In this document: piece after piece, positions 6,905-16,559 of the stretch
Numbering within the stretch: the stretch's first letter is position 1
Layout of the letters: each line of letters begins with the position of its first letter
Program-made: the position numbers and the translations under genes
Notes under the pieces: generated by a model
The model's database searches: none
Told to the model about the DNA's origin: nothing
What the model saw: the letters and a program-made list of their open reading frames with translations, nothing else
Source: Luteibacter sp. dw_328
GTDB lineage: Bacteria > Pseudomonadota > Gammaproteobacteria > Xanthomonadales > Rhodanobacteraceae
Direction: 5' to 3'
Assembly (NCBI RefSeq): GCF_018449605.1
Contig: NZ_JAAVUW010000002.1
Span: 434,001 to 498,000 of the forward strand
Length of the DNA stretch: 64,000 nucleotides

Positions 6905-9322
6905 ATGTTCGCTCTCGCTCCACGCCGCCGCACCCCGTTATTCGTCGCCGTCTCGCTGGTCCTCGCCGCCTCCGCGGCACCGGTCCTGGCACAGGACGCC
7001 GGTCCCGCCGATAAGCCCGAGCCTCCGAAGACCAGCCAACTGGATACCGTCATCGTCACCGGCACCCGCAGCACGGAACGCACCGTTTCCAGCTCGCTGC
7101 AGCCGATCGACGTGATCACGCCACAGCAGTTGCAGCAGAGTGGCGCTACGCAGCTCACGGCCGCGCTCGCACGACTGGTGCCCTCGCTGAGCTTTCCGCA
7201 GCCGACGACGATCAGTGGCGCGGAAGTGGCGCGCCCGGTGACCTTGCGTGGCCTCAGCCCGGATCAGGTCCTGGTGCTGATCGACGGAAAACGCCAGCAC
7301 AGCGGCGCCTTCCTCAACCTCGGTGGCGCGATCGGTCGCGGATCGAATCCGGTGGACCTCAACGCCATCCCGATCTCGGCGATCGAGCGGATCGAGGTGC
7401 TGCGCGATGGCCAGTCGGCGCGTTATGGCTCCGACGCGATCGGCGGCGTGATCAACGTGATCCTGAAAAAGGGCGGCGAGGGTGGGCAGGTCACGGCAAA
7501 GTTCGGTGGCTATGACGCTGGCGATGGTCTGCAGCGGCAGCTCAGCGCGGATACCGGATTCAAGATCGGGGACAAGGGTTCGATCCATGTCGCCATCGAC
7601 ACCCAGAACAACGACTACACCAATCGTGCCGGTCCCGACCAGACGCCTGCTGCCAAGGGCACGACGTACAACCAGAAGGTTTACCGCCTCGGCGACCCGG
7701 GCGTGCAGTCGAACAAGGTGTCCCTGACCGGCCAGTACGAATTCAGCAAGGCGGCCGAGGTGTACTTCGAAGCGCTGTATCGCCGTGATCGCGACGAAAC
7801 CGCCAGCTTGTACCGGCATCGCGGCGATTCCACCAATGTGCCGGCGATTTACCCGGAAGGCTACCTGCCGGTAAGCATCCCCATCGTCAGCGACACGACC
7901 CTCACGGCCGGCCTTCGTGGCGAACTCGGCGACGGATGGCATTACGACGTATCGGCGAGCCATGGTTCCAACGAATACGACCAGCGCAGCCATTCGATCA
8001 ACGCCGACTGGTACAAGGCCTTCGGCTATACGCCGTTCTTCATTCAGGGTGCCGATTACAAGACCAATCAGCAGGTCGGCAATGTCGATATCAGCAAGGA
8101 GTTCTCGCCGTCGTGGCTGGCCAACCCGGTCAGTGTGTCGTTCGGTGTGGAATACCTGCGCCAGGCGTACAAAGTGACGCCGGGTGATGCCGTCTCGCAG
8201 TACGGTGCGAACGGTGGCATCACCGGTGATCTGCAGGGCAACTGGCAGCGCCACGACGTATCCGAATACATCGATCTCGAAACCAATATCACCGACCGTT
8301 TCGCGCTGTCGCTGGCCGGCCGCCACGAACAGTACAGCGACTTCGGTGGCACGACCTCCGGCTCGCTTTCCGGTCGCTTCGACTTCACGCCGCGCGTTGC
8401 CTTGCGTGGCAGCATCGGTACCGGTTTCCGCGCGCCGACCCTGGTGCAGCAGCACTATGCCGACATTTCCCAGCAGCTGCAGGACCTCGGCCACGGCCAG
8501 GTGCTGGTGCAGTCGGGCACCTTCCCGGTGGACGCCCCGGCGGCAAGCCTGCTCGGCGCCGAGAAGCTCAAGCCGGAGAAATCGCGTAGCGCGACGCTTG
8601 GGCTGGTACTCGAGCCGCTGACCGGCTGGAACGTGAGCGTCGATGCGTACTGGATCAAGATCACCAATCGCATCAACCTGTCGTCGAACATTCCGGTCAA
8701 TACGCCGGCGGTCAATGCTTACCTCGTTGCCAACGGTGTCGACGCGAACTACCAGTCCATCCGTTACTTCACCAACGCCGTGGACACGCGGACCCGCGGC
8801 CTGGACTTCGTCAGCCAGTATGCCTTCGATTTCTCCAACGGCGATCGCCTGAACACCACCGTGAGTTGGGCGTACAACGAGAACGAGGTAACGAAGGTGA
8901 AGCCGAACCCGGCGATCCTCGACGAACTGGGTGTCGCGGTGCAGCGTGTGGAACGCCGCGAAAGGCTCGGCCTGCTCGGCGACACCAATCCCCGGACCAA
9001 ACTGGATGTGGGCTTCGATTACCTGCATGGGCGTTGGGCAGGTCACGCCAACGTGCAGCGTTACGGCAACTACACCGTGTACAGCAATAGCGGCCCCGCG
9101 CTCGATCAGGACTTCAACCATCGCTGGACGCTGGATCTGTCGGCCGACTACAACCTGGACAACTGGACGTTCAGTGCCGGCGCGGACAACGCGTTCAATG
9201 CGAAGCCGGAGCAGGTCAAATACGCCAACTCGACTAACGGCAATTTCAAGTACAGCCTCTTTTCACCGCTCAGCTGGAACGGACGCTACTACTATGCCAG
9301 CGTGACCTACCGGTGGAAGTGA
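6905..9322 (+). CDS. TonB-dependent outer membrane receptor
   Basis: An 805-residue receptor for TonB-driven import of an unidentified substrate. Residues 1-31 are a Sec signal peptide ending in AAPVLAQ. The TonB box is LDTVIVTGTR at about residue 43, followed by a plug domain (PSLSFPQPTT, VTLRGLSPDQVLVLIDGKR, RIEVLRDGQSARYGSDAIGGVINVI) and a beta barrel that ends with aromatic YYYASVTYRWK, a normal barrel-assembly signal. An upstream ATG at 6815 is rejected because only the ATG at 6905 places the signal peptide at the N-terminus. The stop overlaps the start of the M28 peptidase, so receptor and peptidase are coupled; uptake of peptides or peptide-linked ligands is a reasonable guess. Confidence 0.93.
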   Translation: MFALAPRRRTPLFVAVSLVLAASAAPVLAQDAGPADKPEPPKTSQLDTVIVTGTRSTERTVSSSLQPIDVITPQQLQQSGATQLTAALARLVPSLSFPQPTTISGAEVARPVTLRGLSPDQVLVLIDGKRQHSGAFLNLGGAIGRGSNPVDLNAIPISAIERIEVLRDGQSARYGSDAIGGVINVILKKGGEGGQVTAKFGGYDAGDGLQRQLSADTGFKIGDKGSIHVAIDTQNNDYTNRAGPDQTPAAKGTTYNQKVYRLGDPGVQSNKVSLTGQYEFSKAAEVYFEALYRRDRDETASLYRHRGDSTNVPAIYPEGYLPVSIPIVSDTTLTAGLRGELGDGWHYDVSASHGSNEYDQRSHSINADWYKAFGYTPFFIQGADYKTNQQVGNVDISKEFSPSWLANPVSVSFGVEYLRQAYKVTPGDAVSQYGANGGITGDLQGNWQRHDVSEYIDLETNITDRFALSLAGRHEQYSDFGGTTSGSLSGRFDFTPRVALRGSIGTGFRAPTLVQQHYADISQQLQDLGHGQVLVQSGTFPVDAPAASLLGAEKLKPEKSRSATLGLVLEPLTGWNVSVDAYWIKITNRINLSSNIPVNTPAVNAYLVANGVDANYQSIRYFTNAVDTRTRGLDFVSQYAFDFSNGDRLNTTVSWAYNENEVTKVKPNPAILDELGVAVQRVERRERLGLLGDTNPRTKLDVGFDYLHGRWAGHANVQRYGNYTVYSNSGPALDQDFNHRWTLDLSADYNLDNWTFSAGADNAFNAKPEQVKYANSTNGNFKYSLFSPLSWNGRYYYASVTYRWK

Positions 9323-11520
9323 TGACGATGAGAGTGCTGCTACCCGCCTTGCTGCTGACGATCGCCGCAGCGGTCCCGGCGCAGACGGCCGTGCCTGCCG
9401 CGCAAAGTGAACTCGAGCAGCGCGTGGATGCCTCGATCGCCACCGCGGACCTCGACGGCTGGCTGAGGCGCCTGACGTCGGCACCCAACCAGGTCGGCTC
9501 GCCACACGACAAGGAGAACGCCGACTTCATCGCCGCCAGCCTGCGCAGCTGGGGTTGGCAGGTCGCGGTCGAGCAGACGCGGGTCCTCGTCGCGTATCCG
9601 ACAGTGCAAAAGCTCTCCCTGCTGGGTACCGACAACTACGCCGCCGACTTCTCCGAGCCGCCGATTGAGGGTGACAAGGACACCGCCACGCGGGACGGCG
9701 TACTGCCCGGCATGGAGGCCTACAGTGCGGACGGCTCCGTGGATGCGCCGCTGATCTTCGTCAACGAAGGTCTGTCGAAGGATTACGACGAGCTCGCCAG
9801 GGCGGGACAGTCTGTCGAGGGCAAGGTGGTGCTGGTCAAATCCACCGGCGCCGGCCGCTGGGTAAAGCCACGGCTCGCACAGCAGCACGGGGCTGTCGGC
9901 GTGGTGATCTATTCCGACCCGGACGCGGACGGCTTCACCAAGGGCGATGTCTATCCCGAAGGCGCGTGGCGTACACCGCACACCCTGCAGCGCGGCACGC
10001 TTGGCATCGACAGCGTGCTCGACGCGAAGAGTGCGACCACCTTCCAGGCAAACAGGCATACGGACGACCTGCATCTTCCGGTCGTCACCATTGGCTATGG
10101 CGACGCGGAGCACTTCCTTCGCGCGCTCGGCGGTTCTGCCGTACCGAATCGTTGGCAGGGCGGCCTGCCGCTGACGTACCACGTGGGCGGCGATGCGAAG
10201 GTCCATCTCGAAGTGCGTTCGCCCTGGGAGTGGCGCACGCTTTACAACGTGATCGGCACGTTGCGAGGCAGTGAGTTCCCTGGCGAGTGGGTGATCCGCG
10301 GTGTGCATCACGACGCCTGGGTGTTTGGCGCCTGGGATCCGCTGGCGGGCACCACGGCCTTGCTCGCCGAAGCCCGGGCGATCGGCGAGCTGGCAAAGGC
10401 CGGGCATCGGCCGCGGCGCACGCTGGTCTTCGCCAGTTGGGACGGGGAGGAGCTCGGCATCCTCGGCTCCAGGGCGTGGACGGATCGCCATGCGGCGGAG
10501 CTCGCCCACAAGGCGGTGTTCTATCTCAACAACGACACCACGGGCAGGGGATTTCTCGCCACGGCGGGCGATCCGTCGTTGGCGAGCCTGGTGGACGGTG
10601 TCGCCGGAGACCTTCGCGATCCGGAAACCGGCGCCACGGTGCAGGCGCGTCGTCTGGCCAAACGTGCCGTGGACGCAGCGGAGAAGGGCAAGGATGTGGA
10701 GGGCCCCATCGTGCCGCAGCGCCTCGGTACGGGATCGGACTACCTGCCATTTGCCCATCGGCTTGGCGTGCCGTCGCTGCATGTGCGGTATGGCTACGAC
10801 CGTGACGGCGACGACGAGAACGTGCCCATCTACCACTCGCTGTATGACACGTACACGCATTACCAGCGCTTCGGCGATCCGGGGCTGACTTACGTGAACC
10901 TGCTGGCGCGAACGAATGCGCGGCTGGTGCTGCGGGTCGCCAATGCCGATGTGTTGCCCTGGCGCTATACCGCGTTTGCGCTATCGCTTGGCAAGGACAT
11001 CGATCGTCTTGCCACGGGTGCGGCAGCTGAGCATCGCGAGGCGGTGCGGAGAAACGCACTGCTGGACCACGATGCCTACCGCCTGGCAGCCGTGGCGTAC
11101 CGTCATGAGCAGCCACCCTCGAAGCTCGACGATGCCTGGCAGGACATCGATCTCGGACCGTTGCACGACGCCCAACGGGACTTCCTGACCGCAGCCGAAG
11201 GTTACGATCAGGCGGCCTCGTCGGCAGGCAAGCTCACGGCGAAGCAGGTGACTGCCGTGAACAAGGCTATCCGCGACATCGCGCCGGCTTTCTTGCAGGC
11301 CTCGGGACTGCCCCAGCGTCCGTGGTACCGACACCTTCTCCAGGCCCCCGGGCGTAGGGAGGGCGAGGACACGGCGCCGCTGCCGGGTATCGGTGACGCC
11401 ATCGAAGCGCGGGCTTGGGAGCAGGCGAGGGAGGAGGTGCGCCTGACGACGGCGGCGACACGCCGGGCCACCGCGCTGCTGAAGCAGGCCACGCAGATCC
11501 TGGTCATCCCCCAGCCGTGA
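9322..11520 (+). CDS. M28-family metallopeptidase with PA domain (glutamate carboxypeptidase II/transferrin-receptor-like)
   Basis: About 732 residues, exported (signal peptide with a PALLLTIAAAVPAQ core). A protease-associated domain (VEGKVVLVKSTGAGRW, HGAVGVVIYSDP) lies inside the catalytic M28 fold. Zinc-site motifs typical of the GCPII type are present: HHDAWVFGAWDPLAG near residue 329, DGEELGILGS with the catalytic glutamate, and YHSLYDTYTHYQ carrying the last His ligand. A helical dimerisation-like domain follows to the C-terminus. It would remove C-terminal or N-terminal residues from peptides in the periplasm. TGA of the receptor gene and ATG of this one overlap (TGATG); an ATG at 9328 is an equally possible start. 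Confidence 0.92.
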   Translation: MTMRVLLPALLLTIAAAVPAQTAVPAAQSELEQRVDASIATADLDGWLRRLTSAPNQVGSPHDKENADFIAASLRSWGWQVAVEQTRVLVAYPTVQKLSLLGTDNYAADFSEPPIEGDKDTATRDGVLPGMEAYSADGSVDAPLIFVNEGLSKDYDELARAGQSVEGKVVLVKSTGAGRWVKPRLAQQHGAVGVVIYSDPDADGFTKGDVYPEGAWRTPHTLQRGTLGIDSVLDAKSATTFQANRHTDDLHLPVVTIGYGDAEHFLRALGGSAVPNRWQGGLPLTYHVGGDAKVHLEVRSPWEWRTLYNVIGTLRGSEFPGEWVIRGVHHDAWVFGAWDPLAGTTALLAEARAIGELAKAGHRPRRTLVFASWDGEELGILGSRAWTDRHAAELAHKAVFYLNNDTTGRGFLATAGDPSLASLVDGVAGDLRDPETGATVQARRLAKRAVDAAEKGKDVEGPIVPQRLGTGSDYLPFAHRLGVPSLHVRYGYDRDGDDENVPIYHSLYDTYTHYQRFGDPGLTYVNLLARTNARLVLRVANADVLPWRYTAFALSLGKDIDRLATGAAAEHREAVRRNALLDHDAYRLAAVAYRHEQPPSKLDDAWQDIDLGPLHDAQRDFLTAAEGYDQAASSAGKLTAKQVTAVNKAIRDIAPAFLQASGLPQRPWYRHLLQAPGRREGEDTAPLPGIGDAIEARAWEQAREEVRLTTAATRRATALLKQATQILVIPQP

Positions 11521-11585
11521 CGTACGAACTTACGATCACATCAGCTCCGCTATAGTCGCGCCACCTGAACCGGCGGAGTGGTGGC

Positions 11586-12275
11586 ATGAGCGATGAATCC
11601 CAGCAGCCAGCGGCAGCCCATCGCCGGAAGAAAGGCTGGGGCCCGATCCGCTACGCGCGTTCGCGGCCACGGCTGGTCATCGCTGCCGCGATTGCCGTCG
11701 TTGCCGCCGCGGGACTGGAATTCACCGGGTTGCAGCGCAGTGTCGCGCTGCTGCTCGGGTTCGACATCGGTGCGCTGGCGTACCTGTTGATGATCCTGCG
11801 CATCTTCCTCGGGGCAACCCGAGCCACGATGCACCGGCAGGCGCGCATGCAGGACTCCGGCCGCTGGACCACCCTGCTCAGCGGCGTCGCGCTGTCGGCC
11901 ATCGTGCTCATCGCGGTCACCACCGAACTCAATTCGGGCAGCAAGGGTGGCGCCTTCGCGATCGCCGTGGCGGCGGCGACGATCATCCTGTCGTGGATGT
12001 TCATGAATACCCTGTTCGCCTTGCACTACGCCCATGGTTATTACGGCGACTTCGGGGAGAAGCACAAAGGACTGGATTTTCCGGGCGACGAAGATCCCGA
12101 CTACTGGGACTTCGCGTACTTCTCGTTCACCATCGGCATGACCTTCCAGGTCTCCGACGTGCAGATCACCACGCGCTATCTGCGTCGGATCGGCCTGATG
12201 CATAGCGCGATCGCATTCTTCTTCAACGTCTTCATCATCGCCATCAGCGTGAACATCGCCGCGGGCAAGGCCTGA
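11586..12275 (+). CDS. DUF1345 family membrane protein
   Basis: A 229-residue inner membrane protein with a basic cytoplasmic N-terminus and about five hydrophobic segments (near residues 30-48, 56-75, 98-115, 122-145, 205-225). The segment YFSFTIGMTFQVSDVQIT and the end LMHSAIAFFFNVFIIAISVN are hallmark DUF1345 sequence. No biochemical role is known. A TATAGT hexamer at 11551-11556 is a possible -10 box, which would give a short leader. It converges on the EamA gene with 4 bp between stops. Confidence 0.85.
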   Translation: MSDESQQPAAAHRRKKGWGPIRYARSRPRLVIAAAIAVVAAAGLEFTGLQRSVALLLGFDIGALAYLLMILRIFLGATRATMHRQARMQDSGRWTTLLSGVALSAIVLIAVTTELNSGSKGGAFAIAVAAATIILSWMFMNTLFALHYAHGYYGDFGEKHKGLDFPGDEDPDYWDFAYFSFTIGMTFQVSDVQITTRYLRRIGLMHSAIAFFFNVFIIAISVNIAAGKA

Positions 12276-12279
12276 TTCG

Positions 12280-13236
12280 TCACTCCCCGTGCGGTCGGTG
12301 GACGCGCACGCAAAGCAACACGCTGGTCACCAGGGCGGCCACGGCGAGTAGCTCGACTGGCGTCGGTAGTCGTCGTTCCCAGAGAAACCCGTAGAGCAGC
12401 GCGAACAGGGTCTCGAACAGGATCATCTGCCCGACCAGGGTGAGCGGCAGCAGGCGGCTCATCCGGTTCCACAGTCCATTGCCCAGGATCGACGCGAACA
12501 CGGCGATGCCGGTGCTTATTCCCGCGAAGCGAAGCCATGCCTGGCCGTCGTGCACGGCGGTGTCGGTGAGAAGGGCGGCGGGAACAAGCAACAGGGCCAG
12601 TGCCCCGGTCACCACGCCCGTGAGCAGGTTCCAGTCATGGGCGGAGACGTGGTCCAGCCGCCCAAGCCAGCGTGCGTTGTAGACCGCGTAAGCGGTCCAG
12701 GCGGCGAGGGCACCGATGGCGCACAGCAGTCCCGCCAACCGGTGGGGCTGAACCTGGGTGTGCGATCCCGCCATCGCCTGCCAGGCGATACAGCCGATGG
12801 CCAGGGCGCTGAGCCACAGCGACGGAGCCAGCCGGCGCAAGGGGACGGCCCCTGCCGCGCGGCTCCCGACCAGGGTGACCGCGACAGGCAGGAAGCCGAT
12901 CACCAGCGACGTCATTGCCACGCCTCCCCACTGCACGGCACTGGCCAGGAGTACGTAATAGACGATGTTACCCAGCAGGCTCAGGCCGACCAGTCCGCGC
13001 CAGTGCACTGCCCGCAGCCAGGTCCTCAGGGGCCGCCACCGGGGCACGAGCAGGCCGGCCGAAATCAGGCCATAAACCAGATAGCGTCCCGCCGCCAGCT
13101 GCAGGGCGGTGAAATCCCGGGCCAGCTCGGGCGCCAGGAAAACCAGCCCCCAGAGCGCGCCGGCAGCCACGCCGAAGCCAATGCCCAGTCCCAGGCGGGT
13201 GCGTTCTTCCAAGGGTGACTCCAGCGAAAACGGCAA
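12280..13236 (-). CDS. EamA/DMT-superfamily transporter
   Basis: A 318-residue integral membrane protein with ten predicted hydrophobic helices in two repeats of five, as in EamA (RhaT/YdcZ type) drug/metabolite transporters. Typical pieces are GLVFLAPELARDFTALQLAAGRY in the first repeat and QMILFETLFALLYGFLWERR in the second. The substrate is unknown; such proteins export metabolites or amino acids. It stands alone, with its 5' side facing the secreted protein gene at 13356. Confidence 0.88.
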   Translation of the reverse strand: MPFSLESPLEERTRLGLGIGFGVAAGALWGLVFLAPELARDFTALQLAAGRYLVYGLISAGLLVPRWRPLRTWLRAVHWRGLVGLSLLGNIVYYVLLASAVQWGGVAMTSLVIGFLPVAVTLVGSRAAGAVPLRRLAPSLWLSALAIGCIAWQAMAGSHTQVQPHRLAGLLCAIGALAAWTAYAVYNARWLGRLDHVSAHDWNLLTGVVTGALALLLVPAALLTDTAVHDGQAWLRFAGISTGIAVFASILGNGLWNRMSRLLPLTLVGQMILFETLFALLYGFLWERRLPTPVELLAVAALVTSVLLCVRVHRPHGE

Positions 13237-13355
13237 GGATGGCGAGTTTACTGCCCAAATTTCTTATTGACGCGACGCCGCAAACGCGGTGTCCTTCGTT
13301 TAGCCGTCCATTCGGCGCGGTCCGTCCTGGGGCCGGGTAACAAGGGGGAACACCT

Positions 13356-13763
13356 ATGTGTACGAAATCGATTGGTCGGGCGACGACATTCGCCCTGGTT
13401 ATGGCCCTGGCTGCGGGCCCCGCTGCCGCTCGTTCAGCGGATGAGACCCCGCCGGATACGCTCTGCACCGTTATCGGGACCGCGGCCCGCTATATCGGCA
13501 CCACGGTCACCGTGCGGGGCGTGGCGTCGTCCGCCGGCAAGGTCACGACGCTCTCCGACGCGGAATGCAAGGGTAGCGTGAGCCTCTCCATCGACGACAG
13601 CGACACGCGCAAGCGCGACATCACCTCGTTCAAACGTGCCGTGGCATCGAACGGCGCCCAGGCCACCGCGACGGTCTCGGGTCGCTTCCGCTCGACCGAC
13701 GACGCGAAATCGCCCTACGCGATCGACGTGTACAGCGTTCGCGACGTCGTCAACGTCCAGTAA
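13356..13763 (+). CDS. Secreted hypothetical protein, possible OB-fold
   Basis: A 135-residue protein with a signal peptide (FALVMALAAGPAAARS). The mature part holds two cysteines (LCTVIGT and DAECKGS), which could form a disulfide, and a repeated beta pattern (GTTVTVRGVAS ... ATATVSGRFRS ... AIDVYSVRDV) that suggests a small OB-like barrel. I do not recognise a named family. AAGGGGGAA lies before the ATG. It converges on the ABC-F gene, with a hairpin between them at 13798-13819. Confidence 0.7.
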   Translation: MCTKSIGRATTFALVMALAAGPAAARSADETPPDTLCTVIGTAARYIGTTVTVRGVASSAGKVTTLSDAECKGSVSLSIDDSDTRKRDITSFKRAVASNGAQATATVSGRFRSTDDAKSPYAIDVYSVRDVVNVQ

Positions 13764-13797
13764 CCCGGCAGCGAGCCCGCCGGGATCACGGGTTCCC

Positions 13798-13819
13798 CCG
13801 CCGTCGATAACGACGGCGG
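13798..13819. terminator. Bidirectional hairpin between convergent genes
   Basis: CCGCCGTCG-ATAA-CGACGGCGG is a perfect 9-bp stem with a 4-base loop, lying exactly between the stops of the secreted protein gene and the ABC-F gene. There is no U tract on either side, so it would be a weak intrinsic terminator or an RNA 3'-end stabiliser. Confidence 0.6.
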
Positions 13820-15433
13820 TCAGCACGGTGTACGCGTCCATCCTGTCGCCGTCGCTTCGATCCGTTCGGTCAGGCCGATCCGCTCCAGGAACGCTTCGTC
13901 GTGTGATGCGACGACCAGAGCGCCCTCATACGTGCGTAGCATGTCCTCGAGCGCCCGGAGCGATGGAAGGTCCAGATGATTGCCGGGCTCGTCGAGCAAC
14001 AGCAATCGTGCCGGTGGGTCGGCGTAGATGGCCATCGCCAGTCCCGCCGCCAGGCGCTGACCACCGCTGAGCTTGCCTGAGGGCAGGGTCGACGCGAGAC
14101 CATCGATGCCTAGCTGTGCGAGGCGGGTGCGAATCTCGCTTTCGGGCAACGCGGCGTTCGCGGCACGCAGCAGTTCGACGGCGGATACATCGGCATCGAC
14201 ATCGACCAGTTGCTGGTCGAGATAGGCGACCGGCGCCCACGCCTGTCTGTGTCCCTCGGCAGGGGCCAGTTTTCCCGCCAGGGTCCGCAGCAGCGTGGAC
14301 TTGCCCGACCCGTTCGGGCCGACCAGGCCGATGCGCTGGCCGGCGGTGATCGATACGTTCACCTGCTCCCTGGGTTCCCCAAGATGGGTGAGTCGTACGG
14401 CATCGAGACTGGCGACGCGGAAGGGACCCGGGGCGCCCCGCGCGGCGAGACGGAGAACGGGCGTCGCGCGATCGTCCACGCGCCGTGCGGCGTCCTGCAC
14501 GCGTTCGCTCAGCACCGCACGCTCGTGCTCCTGTCGTTCGCGCAGGCGTCCCGCCGCGACCTCGCTGCGTTCCTTGCGCCTGCCCAGCAGGATGGGTGCC
14601 TGGTTGGCGTCGCGCGCTCCACGGTCGCCACGTGCCTCGCGGCGTTCGGCACGTTCGCGTTGATCGCGCAGGTTGCGCTCCTCGCGGCGGCGTTCGGCCT
14701 TGCGTTGGTCGAGCTCACGTTCGGCATCGGCTCGTTCTTCCTCGCTGCGCGTGGCGTAGAGGTCATAGTTGCCGCCATAGGAGCGTAAGCCTGAGGACGA
14801 CAGCTCGACGATGCGTTCCATGTGTCGTAGCAGGGCCCGATCGTGGCTGACGACGATCAACCCGTTCGTCCAGTGTTCGAGCCGATCGATGAGCAAGCGG
14901 CGCGCGTCACCATCGAGGTGATTGCTTGGTTCGTCGAGGATCAGGAAATCCGCTTCGCTGATCAGAGCGCCGGCGAAGGCGACTCGCGCTGCCTCGCCGC
15001 CACTCAGCCGCTGCATCGGTACATCCGCGTGGAGATAGTCCAGGCCCTGCGCGTGAAGCGCCTGTTCGAGGCTCTGGCGGATCGTCCAGCGTGATCCGAC
15101 GATCTCGTAGTCGCGCGGGTCGATGCTTCCCGCTTCGATGCGGGCGATTGCGTCGAGTACCTCTGCCACCCCAGCCGCGGAAGCAACGGTCGCACCGGTG
15201 TCGCGGGCCGGTTCCTGGGCGAGGTAGTGCGTCGTGCCGTGTGCCAGCAGGCGACCCGAGGACGGCAACCACAAGCCGGCGAGCACGCGGGCAAGGATGC
15301 TCTTGCCCACACCGTTACGGCCCACGAGGCCGGTGCGCCGCACGTCGAAGGTTTCGTCGAGATCGGAGAATAGCCGGCGGCCATCGGGCAGCAGGCAGGT
15401 GACCCCTTGAAGGGTCAGGCTTGGGTTCGTCAT
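13820..15433 (-). CDS. ABC-F family ATPase (ribosome-associated)
   Basis: A 537-residue soluble protein with two ABC ATPase domains and no membrane segment, as in the ABC-F translation-factor/ribosome-protection family. Domain 1 has GRNGVGKS, signature RLSGGEAARVAFA and LILDEPSNHLD; domain 2 has GPNGSGKST, KLSGGQRLAAG and LLLDEPGNHLD. Between them is a very Arg/Glu-rich linker (QRKAERRREERNLRDQRERA) that replaces the canonical interdomain helices and would reach toward the ribosomal peptidyltransferase centre. It may protect ribosomes from an antibiotic or rescue stalled ones; no specific member can be named. Confidence 0.9.
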   Translation of the reverse strand: MTNPSLTLQGVTCLLPDGRRLFSDLDETFDVRRTGLVGRNGVGKSILARVLAGLWLPSSGRLLAHGTTHYLAQEPARDTGATVASAAGVAEVLDAIARIEAGSIDPRDYEIVGSRWTIRQSLEQALHAQGLDYLHADVPMQRLSGGEAARVAFAGALISEADFLILDEPSNHLDGDARRLLIDRLEHWTNGLIVVSHDRALLRHMERIVELSSSGLRSYGGNYDLYATRSEEERADAERELDQRKAERRREERNLRDQRERAERREARGDRGARDANQAPILLGRRKERSEVAAGRLRERQEHERAVLSERVQDAARRVDDRATPVLRLAARGAPGPFRVASLDAVRLTHLGEPREQVNVSITAGQRIGLVGPNGSGKSTLLRTLAGKLAPAEGHRQAWAPVAYLDQQLVDVDADVSAVELLRAANAALPESEIRTRLAQLGIDGLASTLPSGKLSGGQRLAAGLAMAIYADPPARLLLLDEPGNHLDLPSLRALEDMLRTYEGALVVASHDEAFLERIGLTERIEATATGWTRTPC

Positions 15434-15656
15434 GCAAATTCCAGGGATGCCGAAAACTCCCCCTGCGGGCAGGGGCTGGCGAGTCTTGCCGTCACTCGGG
15501 ACGGAGCATCACTGGCGCATCGGACGAACACCTCATGGGCGGGAGCAGGCCACCGATTATAGCAACGGACGCCGGGGTGAAAAATTCCCGTTGACCACCC
15601 GGGACAGACGGACGTACCTTCGGCCGGCCCCAGGACAGGGGAAAGGGGAACCAGGC

Positions 15657-16127
15657 ATGCACAAGTCAACGCGAGTCGGGATCTCGGTGTCGCTCGCCTG
15701 CGTGTTCGCGACCGTTACGGCGTGTTCGAACGACGATCCCCATTTCCAGGCCTGCGCTCATGACGATCGGGAGGTCGCTTCTACCGGGGCCTCCGACTAT
15801 GTCCTTCACACCGAAGAAACCGTCTGTGACGACATCGCCCATTCGGACTCCGTGCTGCTCTATCTGGCCAGGCGCGGCGACAACAAGCGGATCAGGGTGC
15901 TTGAGTACATTCCCGCCATGACGCGCGACGAACCGCGCGCCACCTGGGTGTCGCCGGAGACGCTGAGGATCGACTTCCGGGCGGTAGAAGAGGTTCTGAA
16001 GTCTTACGATGTCGATGCGCCGAGTGTCCGTATTTACTACGTCAATCCGCCCCGGACATCCTCATTCTTCGACTGGTTCGAGATCGCCTACGAGGCTTTC
16101 GTCGGCACCCTGAAGAGCCGCAAATAA
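15657..16127 (+). CDS. Small lipoprotein, first of a tandem paralogous pair
   Basis: A 156-residue predicted lipoprotein with a signal ending VFATVTACS. The mature part has a conserved core shared with the next gene: a SGASDYVL-type motif, HxEETVCDDIAHSDSVLLYL, RVLEYIP, and WVSPETLRIDFRAVEEVLKSY. The start at 15657 follows a clear GAAAGGGGA Shine-Dalgarno; the frame is open upstream but that part looks non-coding. Two cysteines before and after the DYVL motif are shared by both paralogues. No named family recognised. Confidence 0.75.
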   Translation: MHKSTRVGISVSLACVFATVTACSNDDPHFQACAHDDREVASTGASDYVLHTEETVCDDIAHSDSVLLYLARRGDNKRIRVLEYIPAMTRDEPRATWVSPETLRIDFRAVEEVLKSYDVDAPSVRIYYVNPPRTSSFFDWFEIAYEAFVGTLKSRK

Positions 16128-16145
16128 GTCGCCGACAGGACGCGT

Positions 16146-16559
16146 ATGTATTTCAAGAGTTTGTGGACCAGGGTCGCGGTGCGATGTGCCGTCGTGTTCG
16201 GCTGCATAGGTCTGTACGCGTGTTCCTACGATGGTCTCGCGTCTGAGGACTGCGTTCATAACCTTCTCGACATTCCGGCTTCCGGTACCTCGGACTACGT
16301 GCTTCGTTCGGACGAAACCGGCTGCGACGACTTCGCTCATTCGGACGAGGTCCTGCTTTACCTCGTCAAACGTGGCGAGACCCGACGCATTCCCGTGTTC
16401 GAATACATTCCCTCTGCGTTTCGCGACAAACCTCACGCGACGTGGTTGTCGCCGGAAAAGCTGAGGATCGACTTCAAGGAAGTCGATGCGATCCTGAAGA
16501 CCTATAAGGTCGACGAAGCGCAGGTCGATATTCGCCTGGCCAAGCAGCCCAGCGACTAA
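16146..16559 (+). CDS. Small lipoprotein, second of a tandem paralogous pair
   Basis: A 137-residue paralogue of the protein encoded just upstream, 18 bp away, so the two are co-transcribed. The signal ends GCIGLYACS. Shared features are SGTSDYVLRSDETGCDDF, AHSDEVLLYLVKRGETRR, FEYIPS and WLSPEKLRIDFKEVDAILK. It is shorter at the C-terminus than its twin, lacking about 18 residues. Probably a recent duplication of an unknown periplasmic or surface lipoprotein. Immediately after the stop comes a gene fragment. Confidence 0.75.
   Translation: MYFKSLWTRVAVRCAVVFGCIGLYACSYDGLASEDCVHNLLDIPASGTSDYVLRSDETGCDDFAHSDEVLLYLVKRGETRRIPVFEYIPSAFRDKPHATWLSPEKLRIDFKEVDAILKTYKVDEAQVDIRLAKQPSD

Noticed and set aside
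6938-9121. A 727-residue open frame on the minus strand inside the TonB-dependent receptor gene
   Set aside because: It is antisense to a well-supported receptor, has no family features, and its composition is the mirror of high-G+C codon use.
9340-10860. A 506-residue minus-strand open frame inside the M28 peptidase gene
   Set aside because: Antisense to the zinc-site motifs of a well-supported peptidase; no recognisable domain.
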